Below are positions 34,844 to 49,273 of a DNA stretch of 64,000 nt, piece by piece. Every line of letters begins with the position of its first letter. Position 1 is the stretch's first letter. The notes beneath the pieces are model-generated. The model was not told where the DNA came from. It saw only the letters and a program-made list of their open reading frames with translations, and ran no database searches. Source of the stretch: Acanthacorydalis orientalis. Its lineage: Eukaryota; Arthropoda; Insecta; Megaloptera; Corydalidae. Position numbers and translations under genes: made by a program. The stretch is taken from positions 9,810,510 through 9,874,509 of the forward strand of contig CM068315.1 in assembly GCA_034766995.1 (NCBI GenBank), written 5' to 3'.

Positions 34844-35256
34844 ATGTGTGCGTTTGTGAATGGATATATAGACATAACTATGTCTCTTAAACAAATATTT
34901 CATAAATTGTAAGACAAAGGATTAAAACTGAAAGACAAATAAAACGAAATCTTACCTGAAAATACTGAACACATATTCGGCTACTATTCAAGTCAATGCT
35001 CAAATTTCAGTAACATAATTTATCAGCTTAACGTGGATTAACCAATACAAACTCTGTAAGTAAGTTCCAAATTGTTTTCGAGTTCAGTAATTTGTACTGC
35101 TTAAATGTAAACGAAACGAATTTCAAGTTTTGACCTATGGAGTGTTCATTCGATTATATAAATTTTTATTCATATAATTATTACATCTTTAGGAAAGTTT
35201 ATATTTTTCTTCTATAAACTTTATATTTCACACATTTTATTCTACGTGTAGTCGTG

Positions 35257-35306
<50 letters not shown>

Positions 35307-36230
35307 TACAACTTCATTAAAAATATTTCACGAAATAAGTGATTAAATCATTGAACTTAAAAGCTGAATAGAAAGAAAATGAAAACTAGCTCTATACATT
35401 AAGACTCTTTCATTTATTATTTAAACATGAAGTTAAAAAGTAGAATATTATTTGTTAACCATTGCTTTCTAAAGCACTTTTAATTAGAATTTGCAGTTTA
35501 TATCTATAATTTCTAGTAAATTTATTGTTGCATTTATTATTTAATAAAATAATAATTGTTAACACTATTAAATATAGTAATATTTTAATAAAAACTTATA
35601 TAATTGTGTAGGTATTTTCTTAATAATGTAAAAAAGTTAGTAAAATGAATATTTATTTAAATTTTTAGATATAAAAAATATTTTTTTAAAGTTTGAGGCA
35701 AATAAGAATTATTTGTGAAAGTGAAAATATGTATATTGTTAGAACTGTTTTCTGATATTAAATAATATTATTAATTTCTACATGAAACTTATTTTAATTA
35801 ACGGCTTGAAAAAAATATAAGAATTTCTCATTAAATTTACAAATAAACTTACTAAATTTATTTTTATCAAGTGTGTTTTTTGTGGACATAAATATTAATC
35901 AATTGTAAATTATAAGCTTTCGATGTATTCATTTTATGAATCGCGTGTATTACTGAGTATATATACAAACTATTTTTACTTAAACGGAACTATACTCGAA
36001 TAGTAGTGCTCTGACCTTTCATGAACACCGGTTTTTTCTTTATTCCAAATTGAATTAAAGTGAAATATTTTATCAATATCGGCTTGGTAATGTAAGAAGC
36101 TAATAATTAAACAGAGCGAAAATTTTGAAAGAAACGAATGAGAGAGTAGACAGTTTTCAATAAAGTGAATTATAGTTATTTCTCAGACTACACAAATGAG
36201 AAGTTATAATTGCAAAAAGTTTATATTATT
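33471..36230. other. AT-rich stretch with (TA)n tracts
   Basis: (TA)n at 33837-33918 (one GC interruption, CA edge), 34001-34054, 34806-34850 (passing into GT) and 35259-35299. No gene or transposon recognised. Small open frames across the TA tracts at 33687-33971 are artefacts. Confidence 0.65.
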
Positions 36231-37085
36231 GAATTCACGGAAAGCAATTACGATAACGACCTCCGCATTTCTAACGAGCTTCACACAATAATAAAACAGT
36301 AGACGCCACCAATGCCGTTGTCGTCGTTCGCCCTCCGTACATACGTCCGTATTAATAATAAAAAAATTTTCGCATGAGTGTGCAAATATGTAAGAAAAAT
36401 AATATTATGTAAATTTGTCGAAAAAAAAATTCAATTTGAAATAAATTCCTTTTGTTTGCTGATAACTTTAGAAATGTTGCTTGCCGAGCGTTTTTATTTA
36501 ATTAAAAATCGGGAGCATAATTAAATTGACTCGGATTAATTAAATAGAAATTAAAGAACTTTAAAAAAAATATCCCCGAGCGAAATACTTGAAACATTTT
36601 TACACTGAGATCCAGATTACTGTGCCGGAGCTTTCAGCGATTTGGAAATTCCATTAAAATAGATGCATCTTGGAAAAAAGGAACAGTCGGGCCGCGGGAT
36701 TCGTCGACTCGCGCGTATTTTAATTTTGTGTAATGTTTTGAGTGAGATGATTAATGATTTGACATTCCTTATTCAATTGAATTTATTATGGACGCGCGCA
36801 TTAAATTTTAGTGCTCGTTTTAACAGGTTTTTTTATGTTCTATATTTATATAATTTATTATGCAGCGTCGGCCGATGATCCGCTTCATTTGATATATGTC
36901 CCTATTAAATGTCGTATACAACAGTTTCTGTCCGGATTACAGCACTCGTCAATATAATATTCCGCTATTCATTTCGGTATTCATTTTTAATAGGTTCCAT
37001 TACCGTGCTTTCTCCTTTTTTTATTTATGTATTTTGAAAAAAATTGTCAGCATTGTCGACACCCAATTGTCAAATGACTGACCTC
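36231..37085. other. GC-richer island
   Basis: Two GC-richer parts (36240-36360 and 36600-37085) with CpG words (CGGGCCGCGGGATTCGTCGA near 36689) alternate with TAAT-rich blocks. Open frames 36663-36878 (71 codons) and 36896-37081 (61 codons) have no recognised domain. The mix of TAAT homeodomain-type words and CpG words suits a conserved regulatory element; inference only. Confidence 0.35.
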
Positions 37086-37250
37086 GCTTTTTAAATAAAA
37101 AAAATATATTTGAAAACTCTACTCGTATTTTCCAACAAGGAATATTAACTTTTATATTCATTATAGTTTGGTCTATTTTTATACCATGCAAACTAATTAA
37201 AATCTTATTTATTTTTAAGTAAAACTACAATTTAACTCACAAAACATTTA

Positions 37251-37285
<35 letters not shown>

Positions 37286-37969
37286 TGTATAAAATTTAAA
37301 AAATGGACAAAAAAAATTTAAAAAGACGTGTACAGATTTTGTCATTGAATTATTATTAACGATCACACCCGAAGATACACAAAAATGTAGGAAAAATTAC
37401 GATATTGATATAAAAACTACAATGAAATGTGCAAGCGGGGGCGGGGGCACCCGAGGTTTTGTAAGCATAGAGAGTAAGAGGCAAAGGTCTCTAGTAATTA
37501 ATAAAATGAGATAAGAGGAATACTTTAACATTAAATCATTTTATTATTTTTAACATATTTTGAACTAAATATAAAAAAATCAATTATTTCTTCAATAACA
37601 ATTATAACATCATTTTCTTAATAACTGAAACTGTAAAAAAAAATTTTTAAGTATAATTTTTTGTCCAATAACAAAAAATATAATAATTATTAATAGTATT
37701 TTCTTATCATTTTGGTACTATACATACTTAAGCAGTTGTTATAGTTAATAAATGAGCAGTATGCACATTTTTTCTTTGTTTTTCTTGATACAATAAAAAT
37801 TAAAGCTAGTGAAATATTTTAAATAACAAAATTTTTCTCGTTTTAAATGCTAAATATTGAAAATATTTATGCTATATTGATTAATACTTAATTATCTGAA
37901 TAATACGAGAGTAATTCATTTTTTTCAATTGACTTTTCTTAAAAAAAAAATTGCATTAAGATCTAATAC

Positions 37970-38009
<40 letters not shown>

Positions 38010-38053
38010 GTATATATATATACATATATATATATATACATATATATATATAC

Positions 38054-38111
<58 letters not shown>

Positions 38112-38990
38112 ATGTGTATTAGATACAAATGATAATTCGTATATCTATATATCATTTCCTTAACGTACAATACAACACTTAAAGACAACACAACAATAAA
38201 CATTTAAAGTTATTGAAAATAATGGAAATGCAGAAGAGTTAAAAATATTAAAATTGAATCTATCAAAATTTCATAAAAATGAATGGTGGTGTTGAAATTG
38301 AAAAATGTTATGGTATTAAAAAATTAGAGATTATTAATTTAAAAGATAATCATTTATCAAACTGAATGGAAAATAAATTGATATAATTTGAATAATGAAA
38401 TAAGAATTAAAGAATATAAAAAATAATCTGTAACCATTTTTAAATATATATTTATCTATACCGGGAAGTAAAAAATAATGAAAAGAATATATCGTCTGGT
38501 AAAAAAAGATCAATGAGTCTTCAATGTATTCTAAATTGAAATAAATATGAAATAATTATAAAGAAATTTTTAAATTCTTTGTTTTCATGAAATTAATTAT
38601 ATTGCTTTTAAAATGTTATTTATTGTTTTATATATTTATATCAGCGTCAAAGATATAGATTATAGACTTATTTGCAAATAGAATTATTTATAATGCTGTT
38701 AGAGTTCTTACTTATCAAATAGTAAAGCTTTAGAATTGGTGCATAATGATTCATTGAGCTTGAGAACTAAAATGAATTTTAAAAACTAAATTTTTATTCA
38801 TATATAAGAACGGTCGCATAAATATACAATCATTTAAATTGTTATAATGCAAAATGATTTTCGAGTAGTTATTAATAAAATTATAAAATTAGTAAAATTA
38901 TATATTTTGCTTACTTTATGTATCAATAAATTACTTTATGAAAACAAATTAGTTATTATAGTATCAATAATTAAACTTTCACTTAATTGA
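37086..38990. other. AT-rich stretch with microsatellites and a G-run patch
   Basis: (CT)n/(TA)n at 37253-37286. At 37435-37456 GCGGGGGCGGGGGCACCCG stands out in AT-rich DNA. A compound TA array lies at 37968-38120 with TAC interruptions at 14-16 bp steps, ending in GT repeats. No gene recognised. Confidence 0.6.
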
Positions 38991-39350
38991 TTGAAACTTT
39001 AAATTTTATTCTGATAGAGAGAAGGTATTTTTTGTAAATGTTACTTGAAATTTTATTAATTAATTTATGTGAAATGTGTACATTCAATAGTATGATGCCT
39101 TTGAATTCGTACAAATTATTCATTTGGATCGAGAAACTAACAGAACTTGAAATGTTTGATCTATACTTACATACAAAAAATTATAGAAATTAATTATTGT
39201 AGAATGAGTAATTCAAGACTCAATTAATTCACTGAGAATTTTATGAATGATTTTGATAGGAGTATCGTGTTGATGGCTTTATAAATATTACTTGGAAGTT
39301 TATTAAATAATTTATGGAAAAGGTATAAATTTGATACTATAAAATACAAG
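38990..39350 (-). repeat. Two diverged direct repeats, possibly old coding remnants
   Basis: 38995-39110 and 39225-39345 align over ~110 bp at roughly 240 bp offset (GTTACTTGAAATTTTATTAA against ATTACTTGGAAGTTTATTAA). On the minus strand they read HKLINKISSNIYKKY and HKLFNKLPSNIYKAI in equivalent frames, followed by similar serine/lysine-rich segments. FNKLP...I is a pattern common near the C-terminus of non-LTR retrotransposon polymerases, but the match is too short to assign. (AG)n follows at 39376-39394. Confidence 0.3.
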
Positions 39351-39363
39351 AAATATATAACTT

Positions 39364-41848
<2,485 letters not shown>

Positions 41849-41906
<58 letters not shown>

Positions 41907-42050
41907 GGTGATTCAATTTAGACTTCCACAAGAAAGTTTTAAGAAAAACGCAAAAATTAAAAAAAAACGTGTTATCCCCCAATTAATATTTTAGTATTGA
42001 ATTGAACAAAAATACTGAATAAAAAATAACATGACTTTTCTTAACCCCTG
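41849..42050. repeat. (TA)n then family Y fold-back, partial copy 2
   Basis: (TA)n at 41849-41906 leads into GGTGATTCAATTTAGACTTC and CACAAGAAAGTTTTAAGAAA, the left arm of family Y (compare 694). The inner ATTTTAGTATTGAATTG and AAAAATACTGAATAAAAAAT correspond to its loop; the right arm is missing. The element starts at the end of the TA tract. Confidence 0.55.
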
Positions 42051-42604
42051 CGCTCCCTTTTAATACTTCCATATGGAAATTGAAATTAAATTATCTTAAA
42101 TATAAGAATCACACACACATTCATTTCATTCACATTCAAAAAAAAAACATTTTTTTAAAGAAACTTTTTTTAATAATTTTAAATAAACAATGAGTTGAAA
42201 TGTAATGATGCTAATGATTGTGTGATCTTTAATATAATACAAATTATGAAAATATTTGTTTAATTGCTTAAGGTACAGATGAGAATTTAATAAGATTTGT
42301 TACGACACTCTTTGTATAGTGCTTCTCCTTTATTTTATATTTAAAAAAATATATAAAGAATACGTTCTGTTTATACTACATTTATATATTTTTAATATAT
42401 ATTTTCATCATTTTTTCAATATAGAAATTTTATTTTCGTAATAAAACGTACTTTATGATACAAATTAAATCAATATTTACTTTTTTGTTTTTAATTTCAA
42501 AAATTAATTAAAAAGCAATCGCAGAGATATATATAACAAAAGTTAAACATAATATTATTGTTTATAACATATTTAAAGGTTTTCAGTATTTTTTCTCTCC
42601 AGTT

Positions 42605-42677
<73 letters not shown>

Positions 42678-42800
42678 AATACTGGTATATAATATTTCTG
42701 AATTTTATGAATTAACATTCAGTTGCGATTGTAAGATTATACATATTTATTCTGTGTATTTTTATTCTATTTGTATCTATTATATTATATAAAGAGAACA
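42051..42800. other. AT-rich stretch with (TA)32
   Basis: Nothing recognised apart from a pure (TA)n tract at 42609-42673. Confidence 0.7.
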
Positions 42801-43480
42801 TTTGTCGTTAGTAATTTTTAGTGTTTTAAGGACAAATACATTTTTTATTCTTCAATTACACATCGACCCTTTTTCGCAGTACAATCATATAAGACCCGCA
42901 CACCACGTCGATAAGCACACAAAAGCGAACTGCTCTATCTGGACCGTTTCAAATGTAGCAAAAGTGATAACACTCCGGTATGCAAATAAAACGGTAGATT
43001 TGCAAAATCTGACGTTAAAATTCACACACCGCAAAATGTTCCGATTCGAGCCAATAAATGGCGGTGAGAGAGTTTAGCCGAATAAACAGAGGCGTCGCAC
43101 GGCTATGTACACGAGAAACAAATAATATTCATTAACAAGGCGAGTAATGGAGTGTTAATAATCAGCTCTGATTTAGAAGCGGTGTTCTGTTGGACTTGTA
43201 TGTTCTAGTGCTTAGCTTAAAAGCTTTCTCGGTCAAATGAAGAATTCTGCTCGCTGTTCCACGATCGGTGAGTGCCGTGCTGTGTTGGGTGGATGTCGGT
43301 TTTGTCTAGCCGTGCGATGGTAGCATTGAATTTTGTAACGGTTGGGGGTAGGGTATACAATGCCGCGACGCAGGACATTTAATGGATGTGCCGACCACAC
43401 TGGCACGAATCGATTCGTGTCACTATGTGTATAGAGTGATTCGTTTCGTATCGTCTATATGGAGTGCGTCGATATGATCG
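42801..43480. other. GC-richer island, possible exon with splice donor
   Basis: Raised GC and CpG from about 42850 to 43470. A 91-codon open frame (42802-43077) has no recognised domain. ATCGGTGAGTGCC at 43264-43276 contains a strong donor-like GTGAGT (43268-43273), so an untranslated or coding exon ending near 43267 is possible. The AATCGATTCG word near 43407 is a small palindrome. The role is not established. Confidence 0.35.
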
Positions 43481-44106
43481 TTTTAAACGGAAAAAAACAG
43501 TAAAAAAAATAGTAATAAAATGCTATCATGTCATTTGAAAACATATATTATCCCATTTTCTTTACTATCACTTTTAGATTAAAATAACACTAGAATAAAA
43601 TTTATTTGTTTTTAGTCTCAAGGTTTAAAATTGAATTTATTAAATGCTATCAAACAAAAGTATTTACCTACTATTCTAATTAACCATACTAACTGTACCT
43701 GTATTTTTTCTAAAAAAATATATAGATTTTTATGTGTATTAATCTAAATATACAAGAAAATTTAGATATGTTTTTATGTTCATAACTAATGTATTTAATA
43801 ACTTGGTATTCAACTCCATTAATGTTTCTTAATATCGATTTGTTTATTGACGGGAAAAATAATTTTCAGAACTTGTAACAGATAAGGATATTTATTTTAC
43901 AAATAACGATTGAAAAGTTATAATTAATGACTATACATAAACTATTATAGAATAAATAGTATCTCTTTACTATTAACAAGAGCAAACTTTATCATTTGCT
44001 TTAATAATTAGTTAAATTCACTAGAAATATTAATTAAATTCATTTATGATTTTGTATTTAGTGGAATAGGAAATACTTTGTATGAACTTCTCAACAAACA
44101 TTATTA
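43481..44106. other. AT-rich gene-free stretch
   Basis: Nothing recognised up to the TA (44105-44106) that starts the next mariner. Confidence 0.6.
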
Positions 44107-44661
44107 GTTGGTAGGAAAATAATTACGGTTTTTGTTTTTCGGATTCAAACCTTAATTTTTTTCAATGAAAGTGTAATTTCGTCGTGTTCATGTTAATATT
44201 ATTTTGAAGTGTGCTTTCGGTCTGTATTTTGGTAACATTGACTTTAATTTTATTATTAGTTTTGCTTCAAATTGGCATATTGAATTAAAGATGGAAAAAA
44301 GCAAATAAGATAATTTTTTGTATAAGTTCAAAATAGGAGGTAAAGAAGCAAAAACTGCTGCTAAATTAAACGATACTTTTGTTGTAAGTACTGTTAAGAA
44401 ACATACGGTACAATGGTGGTTCTAAAAATTTCATACTGGAGACGAAAGCCTTGAAGATAAAGAAGGCCGCGGACATTCTTCTTCAGTTCGTAACAACTAA
44501 TTGAAGGCGTTAATAGAATCAGAACCATGCATAACAATTCGTGAGCTTGCACAAACGTTATGCATTAATAATCCAACAATTCTGGACTACTTAAAACTAC
44601 TAAAATTAAAAAATATATATGCATTTGAAGGTGATAAACCGCAATTATTTTTCTGCCAACC
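44107..44661 (+). mobile_element. GGTTGG-lineage mariner, copy A, 555 bp
   Basis: TA at 44105-44106 and 44662-44663. Left end GTTGGTAGGAAAATAATTAC (one G lost), right end on the minus strand GGTTGGCAGAAAAATAATTG. A ~180 bp 5' leader is followed by an N-terminal transposase stub and then directly by the 3' end. It is the clearest example in the window of the short derivative structure: leader, DNA-binding domain, terminal repeat. Confidence 0.94.
44291..44634 (+). pseudogene. Mariner transposase DNA-binding domain remnant
   Basis: ATG at 44291. After a frameshift in the first codons one frame runs FKIGGKEAKTAAKLNDTF, VSTVKKHTVQWWF, stop, KFHTGDESLEDKEGRG, stop, LKALIESEPCITIRELAQ, then NPTILDYLKLLKLKNIY, and passes into the 3' terminal sequence. 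The order QWWF, GDESLEDEE-type linker, TIRELAQ, HPTV-type helix is that of both helix-turn-helix motifs of cecropia-type (Hsmar1-like) mariner transposases. At least three disabling changes. The catalytic domain has been deleted. Confidence 0.88.
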
Positions 44662-44663
44662 TA

Positions 44664-45402
44664 ATAAAATATAAAATGTAGTTAATATTGCAGATATTGA
44701 ATACTCAGTACTGATAATTAACTTTTCAATTTATATCTAATTTCATGTATGCAGTACTTCTTTCTAGTGATATTTTCTTTATAATAACATGAAATTATCT
44801 GCTTTCACTCAAACAGTATTAACAATGATAGTTGATTTCTTATTACACTATTTTAACACTTCAAACATATAATGTATTTGATTAATTTGCTTCATTATTG
44901 TGTTTAAAACAAATGGTCATTGAAAATATATCTAGTTTTATTGAAATTTTTACAATTTTTAAAATATATCGATTTATAAGAATGTGAATAAAACAAAAAA
45001 ATATTTCAAATATCATCGAGAAAGGAACGTTAAATGTAATTTAAAAATGATATTAGTAATTTGTTTTGTTTCTGAGTACTTAAATTTGAAGTTATTTTTC
45101 TTGTCCTTAAGGTCAGTATTCTTTGTCTTCGTTTCTCTTTTCGGAATTTTCAGATCTGTACTGATCTGACTAATCTATATTCATCTGAAGGAATGGAAAG
45201 ACGAAACAGGTATTGAAGAAACAAAAACCAAGAATAGTGACTTCAATTACAGTGAAATTAACTTCAATTTAAATAAAATTTACTTAAATTAGGTCATAAA
45301 ACAAGAAGAATAGAAAATAATACAAATGTACTTATTACAAATTCAATTTATAAAAAATAATAAATTTATTAAATTAAGAACCTGTATTTCATTATAGCAT
45401 AT

Positions 45403-45463
<61 letters not shown>

Positions 45464-45883
45464 CGGTATATATTCAATATTAAAGTTGCCAATAAATCAT
45501 GAATTTCAATTTATTTAAAGTACATAACTACAAAATAAAATAAATTAATATTTTTTTTTCAAAACTCAAACTATTCGACAAGTGAAAAGTGGAAAAATAT
45601 AATTGCTAAATATTAAACTATATATCAACGAAACAAAACGATAAAACTAATTCAGTAGACAGCATGTATCGATCCTAATACCTCACGCATGCTAAACGAG
45701 CTGTTAGCAACTGTTATAACAATTTCCCAACAAAACACTAAATCAAGTAACCGCGATTTGTTCACAATACTACACCAGGATATACGCAGAGTTAATTCAA
45801 AAGTTTTCTAATGAAATGTGCACCCCATAAATTATCGAGAACATTTTATTTTCGACACACATTCACACAAACAGTCTCATACA

Positions 45884-45948
<65 letters not shown>

Positions 45949-47044
45949 ATTTGTATATCTGTGATATATTTAAAAATCATTATTTTGGGTACATAAATCA
46001 ATGTATACGATTTTGTGACTTTAAAAGACATTACGAAATGTAGGTAGAAACCACATATATACAAAATTTCGAATTCTCTGGTAAAATATATATTTCATTT
46101 ATCTCAAATAATCCAAAAGCATAAAAATTGAAACAAATTTAAGTATTTGAAGAAGAGTTGATTGTTCAATATGTAAAATATATTTAAAAATAACGTTTAC
46201 ATTTAGTAACAAGATAATTGATGTAATTAGTAAATATATAAATCTTGAAAATAATTTTTCTTTATAATAAAAATGAAAGAAATCTTTTACAAAAATATGT
46301 AAAATGTATTTAAGAACTAAGAATTGAAATTTACAAAATGATGCTATTAGTAGATTTTTAGATAAATCACAAAACAGTTCTGACATTATGACTAAATTCA
46401 TTTTCACAATTTAATTCTACTTTCATCCAACAAATCAATAATATTTTCTAATTAAAAATATTCAGTAAATTAAAGATACAAAAAATATCTTTATATAAAA
46501 AAATACAAAAGAATAAAAATGATTTGCCTTTCTAAAGGCGATCCATCGAAATGAATGTAAGAGAGAACCAAAAATTATCAATATTATATTTTTGATCAAA
46601 AATTGGTTTGTGGTGTGTAGGATGAAAGAAAGAATTCATTTGTGAAAATTTCTAGTTTTAATTTTAATTATTTCTAAAGTTTAATTAAAATTGAACATTA
46701 TTTAAAAATATTTTGTAAATAGATGAATGTATTTTTAAACAGAATATCTAAATTCCATTTCATTTTCTACCTGATAATCAAAATTGTTCTGATCATAAAA
46801 TGTTCAATATTTGATTATAAACAATTTCAATTATTGATTATGAACATTTTAATGAAAGTGTTAGAACAAAGAAAAAACTTACTTTAAGAAAAAAATATTT
46901 GTAAAATTTATGGAAACAACATTTATTTATTAAATGTTTAATATTCCGAAATAAATTAAAGTAAATACTACTATATGTTAAAATAAATCGTTAAAACCAA
47001 AAAACGTAGAAAGGAAAAAACATATTTATTAATCAAATATTATA

Positions 47045-47102
<58 letters not shown>

Positions 47103-47337
47103 ATATGTAATGTCTATGAAAAATATGTGAATAAAATAACGATAATTACTCAATATGTATAACTGAATATGATTTTATAATTTAAGTATTCGTTATCGGA
47201 TTATAGTATTATTTCATAATTGTAACTGATACTGTTTTAGTAGAGGATATTTATAGGTATTTCATTTCAAGTATCTCCTCATTAAAATTTATTGGAATAC
47301 CTCTATTTTGTCTATTATTACTCGTACGTATGTATAG
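44664..47337. other. AT-rich stretch with (TA)n and family X copy 6
   Basis: (TA)n at 45408-45461 and 45887-45950 (CA edge) and 47054-47107. Family X lies at 46377-46655: left arm GTTCTGACATTATGACTAAA, right arm TTTTTGATCAAAAATTGGTT then GTGGTGTGTAGGATGAAAGA. A 102-codon minus frame at 46099-46407 is AT-rich and overlaps the repeat; no function inferred. Confidence 0.55.
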
Positions 47338-47339
47338 TA

Positions 47340-48587
47340 CGAGGGCAGTTTGAAGAGTAACTTGATTCGTGTACTTGTTGAGGGAGAGCTGTGAAAGTTT
47401 TCATACAGTTCCATGCCTTTTAATAGCACTTGTGAAATTGCAAGATATTTCGCCATTAATTCATATTTTGAAAGTTGTTTCAACACAAACGTTTTGTGTG
47501 AAAATGCAAAACGGATAAAATTGGCTTTCGAGGTATGATTCAGTAATTTTTTTTGGAATGGAAAACAGCGAAGGAAATCTCTGAAAGAATATTTCCTACA
47601 ATGAGTGAATTTTGTTCTTCCCACGAAACTATTCGACTTTGAGTAAATGGATTTAAATGTGACAGAATGAGCATCGAAGATGCACCACACTCAGGAGGCC
47701 CTAAAACAGGTGTCACGCTAAAAATCATCGATAAAATCTACAATATGGTTTTTTTTTGATCTTCGAGTGAGCGTGTGTGTGTTGATTTTGAATAATGAAT
47801 TGCGGATGAAAAATGTTTCCGCAAAATGGGTGCCGCGTTTGCTCACTGCAGAGAAAAAACAAGTTTAGACGCGAAAATCAGCAGACTTCATGGAACTATT
47901 TAAGAAGAATCCAGCTTATTTGACGTGGTGTTTTTTTGACCATGGATCAAACTTAAAGTCACCATTACACATCAGAATCAAAAATGCTTTCAAAACAGTG
48001 AACTTAATGCGGCGAAACGGCTCCAAAGAATGCAAAGACTGTTTACTCGGCTTGAAAGGTGATGGAGTCATTTTTCTGGGATGCGAAAGGAATTTTCTTG
48101 ATCGAATAACTTTAGAAAGGAAAAACATTTACTGGTTAATATTACACGCAGAACTTGTGAATAAGTTAAAGGCAGACATCGCGAGAAAACGTTCCAGAAT
48201 GGCCAAAAAAATAATGTTGTTTCGCCATGATAATGCACTGGCTCATGCAAAAGTTGTCGCTCAGCAAAGATTGGCCAAATTAAAGTTAGAAATCCTTCGA
48301 TATCCAGTGTATTTATATGATTTGTCTCCTTCGGACCTCCATGTGTTCCCGAAAGTCAAAATTTTCCTGTCTGGAAAATGAATCGGATTGAATATAGAGG
48401 CTATACAGCCCACAAACGGTTATTTTGAAGATCTTGAAAAAACTCACTTCCATAAGTGAATTGTGAAACTGAAAAAACGTTGTGGAAAGTGATTTGAGCA
48501 TGGGATTATGTCGAAAAATAAAGTACTCTTTGAAACTGAAGCTGTTTTCTCTAATATCGAATCAAGTTACTCTTCAAACCGCCCTCA
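47340..48587 (+). mobile_element. Near-full-length mariner, ~1.25 kb, degenerate
   Basis: TA at 47338-47339; the right flank is CA (48588-48589, decayed TA). Ends are long and well matched: left CGAGGGCAGTTTGAAGAG then TAACTTGATTCG; right on the minus strand TGAGGGCGGTTTGAAGAG then TAACTTGATTCG. Length and order agree with a complete mariner of about 1.3 kb. The transposase is present along most of its length but is broken by many frameshifts and stops, so the element is dead. Its ends differ from the other mariners here. Confidence 0.94.
47545..48525 (+). pseudogene. Mariner transposase pseudogene, mellifera/irritans-type
   Basis: Recognisable blocks in order, in changing frames: KQRRKSLKEYF or SERIFPTMSEF region; MSIEDAPHSGGPKTGVTLKI (about 47667-47728); LFKKNPAYL (47894-47920); TMDQT-SHHYTSESK (47938-47985, first catalytic Asp); GETAPKNAKTVYSA, KVMESFFWDAKGIFLIE; AKKIMLFRHDNALAHAKVV (48199-48255, second Asp); YDLSPSDLHVF (48316-48348, third Asp); NGYFEDLEKTHFHK near the end. 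The 163-codon open frame 47890-48381 is in the true frame only at its two ends; its middle third is read out of frame, so it does not represent a real protein. Confidence 0.9.
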
Positions 48588-48631
48588 CATTTCTAAAATT
48601 ATTTTAGTACTATTATAAAGTTATTTAGAAA

Positions 48632-48693
<62 letters not shown>

Positions 48694-49041
48694 AATATAA
48701 CTGGTTATTGCTTTTATACCTCATTTGTCTATGTTCGCAGAGATTGAAACTCATTTAATTTACAGACCACTATTACTAATTCTCTGTAATAGTCTTTCAT
48801 AATCTGTTTTACTAGTGCTTTCAAAGTACGTGATCGCGAAGGTTACCTACGTTAATATAAATTATAAACTGACCGATTTATAGTTATACACCAAAATTTT
48901 AATAGGATTATATGTGATAGAATAAGCATCTTGAACAAATTTCTGTGTACTATATTCCAAAATTAATCCACATTTCTTAAATTAGGCATATAGGATATTT
49001 TAAAAGTAAACCTATTTTAATCATGTTCTTGTATATTTTTG

Positions 49042-49092
<51 letters not shown>

Positions 49093-49215
49093 ATATTAAC
49101 CGCATTGTATATGAATTCGAGATTCTTTTATTCTAATAACAATACAACCATCATTAATAATAACTTTCAAGTTGGATACTAAGAATAGCTTTAAGAATTA
49201 TATATATATATATAA

Positions 49216-49273
<58 letters not shown>

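Noticed and set aside
42030..42060. TTAACCCCTGCGCTCCC resembling a piggyBac end
   Set aside because: No matching inverted end with TTAA found within a plausible distance.
46099..46407. 102-codon minus-strand frame with hydrophobic content, membrane-protein-like
   Set aside because: AT-rich codons give Phe, Ile and Leu by chance; it overlaps the left arm of a family X repeat and has no recognisable family.
47289..47690. 133-codon minus-strand frame
   Set aside because: It is antisense to the mariner pseudogene and its terminal repeat; the sense strand carries the recognisable protein blocks.
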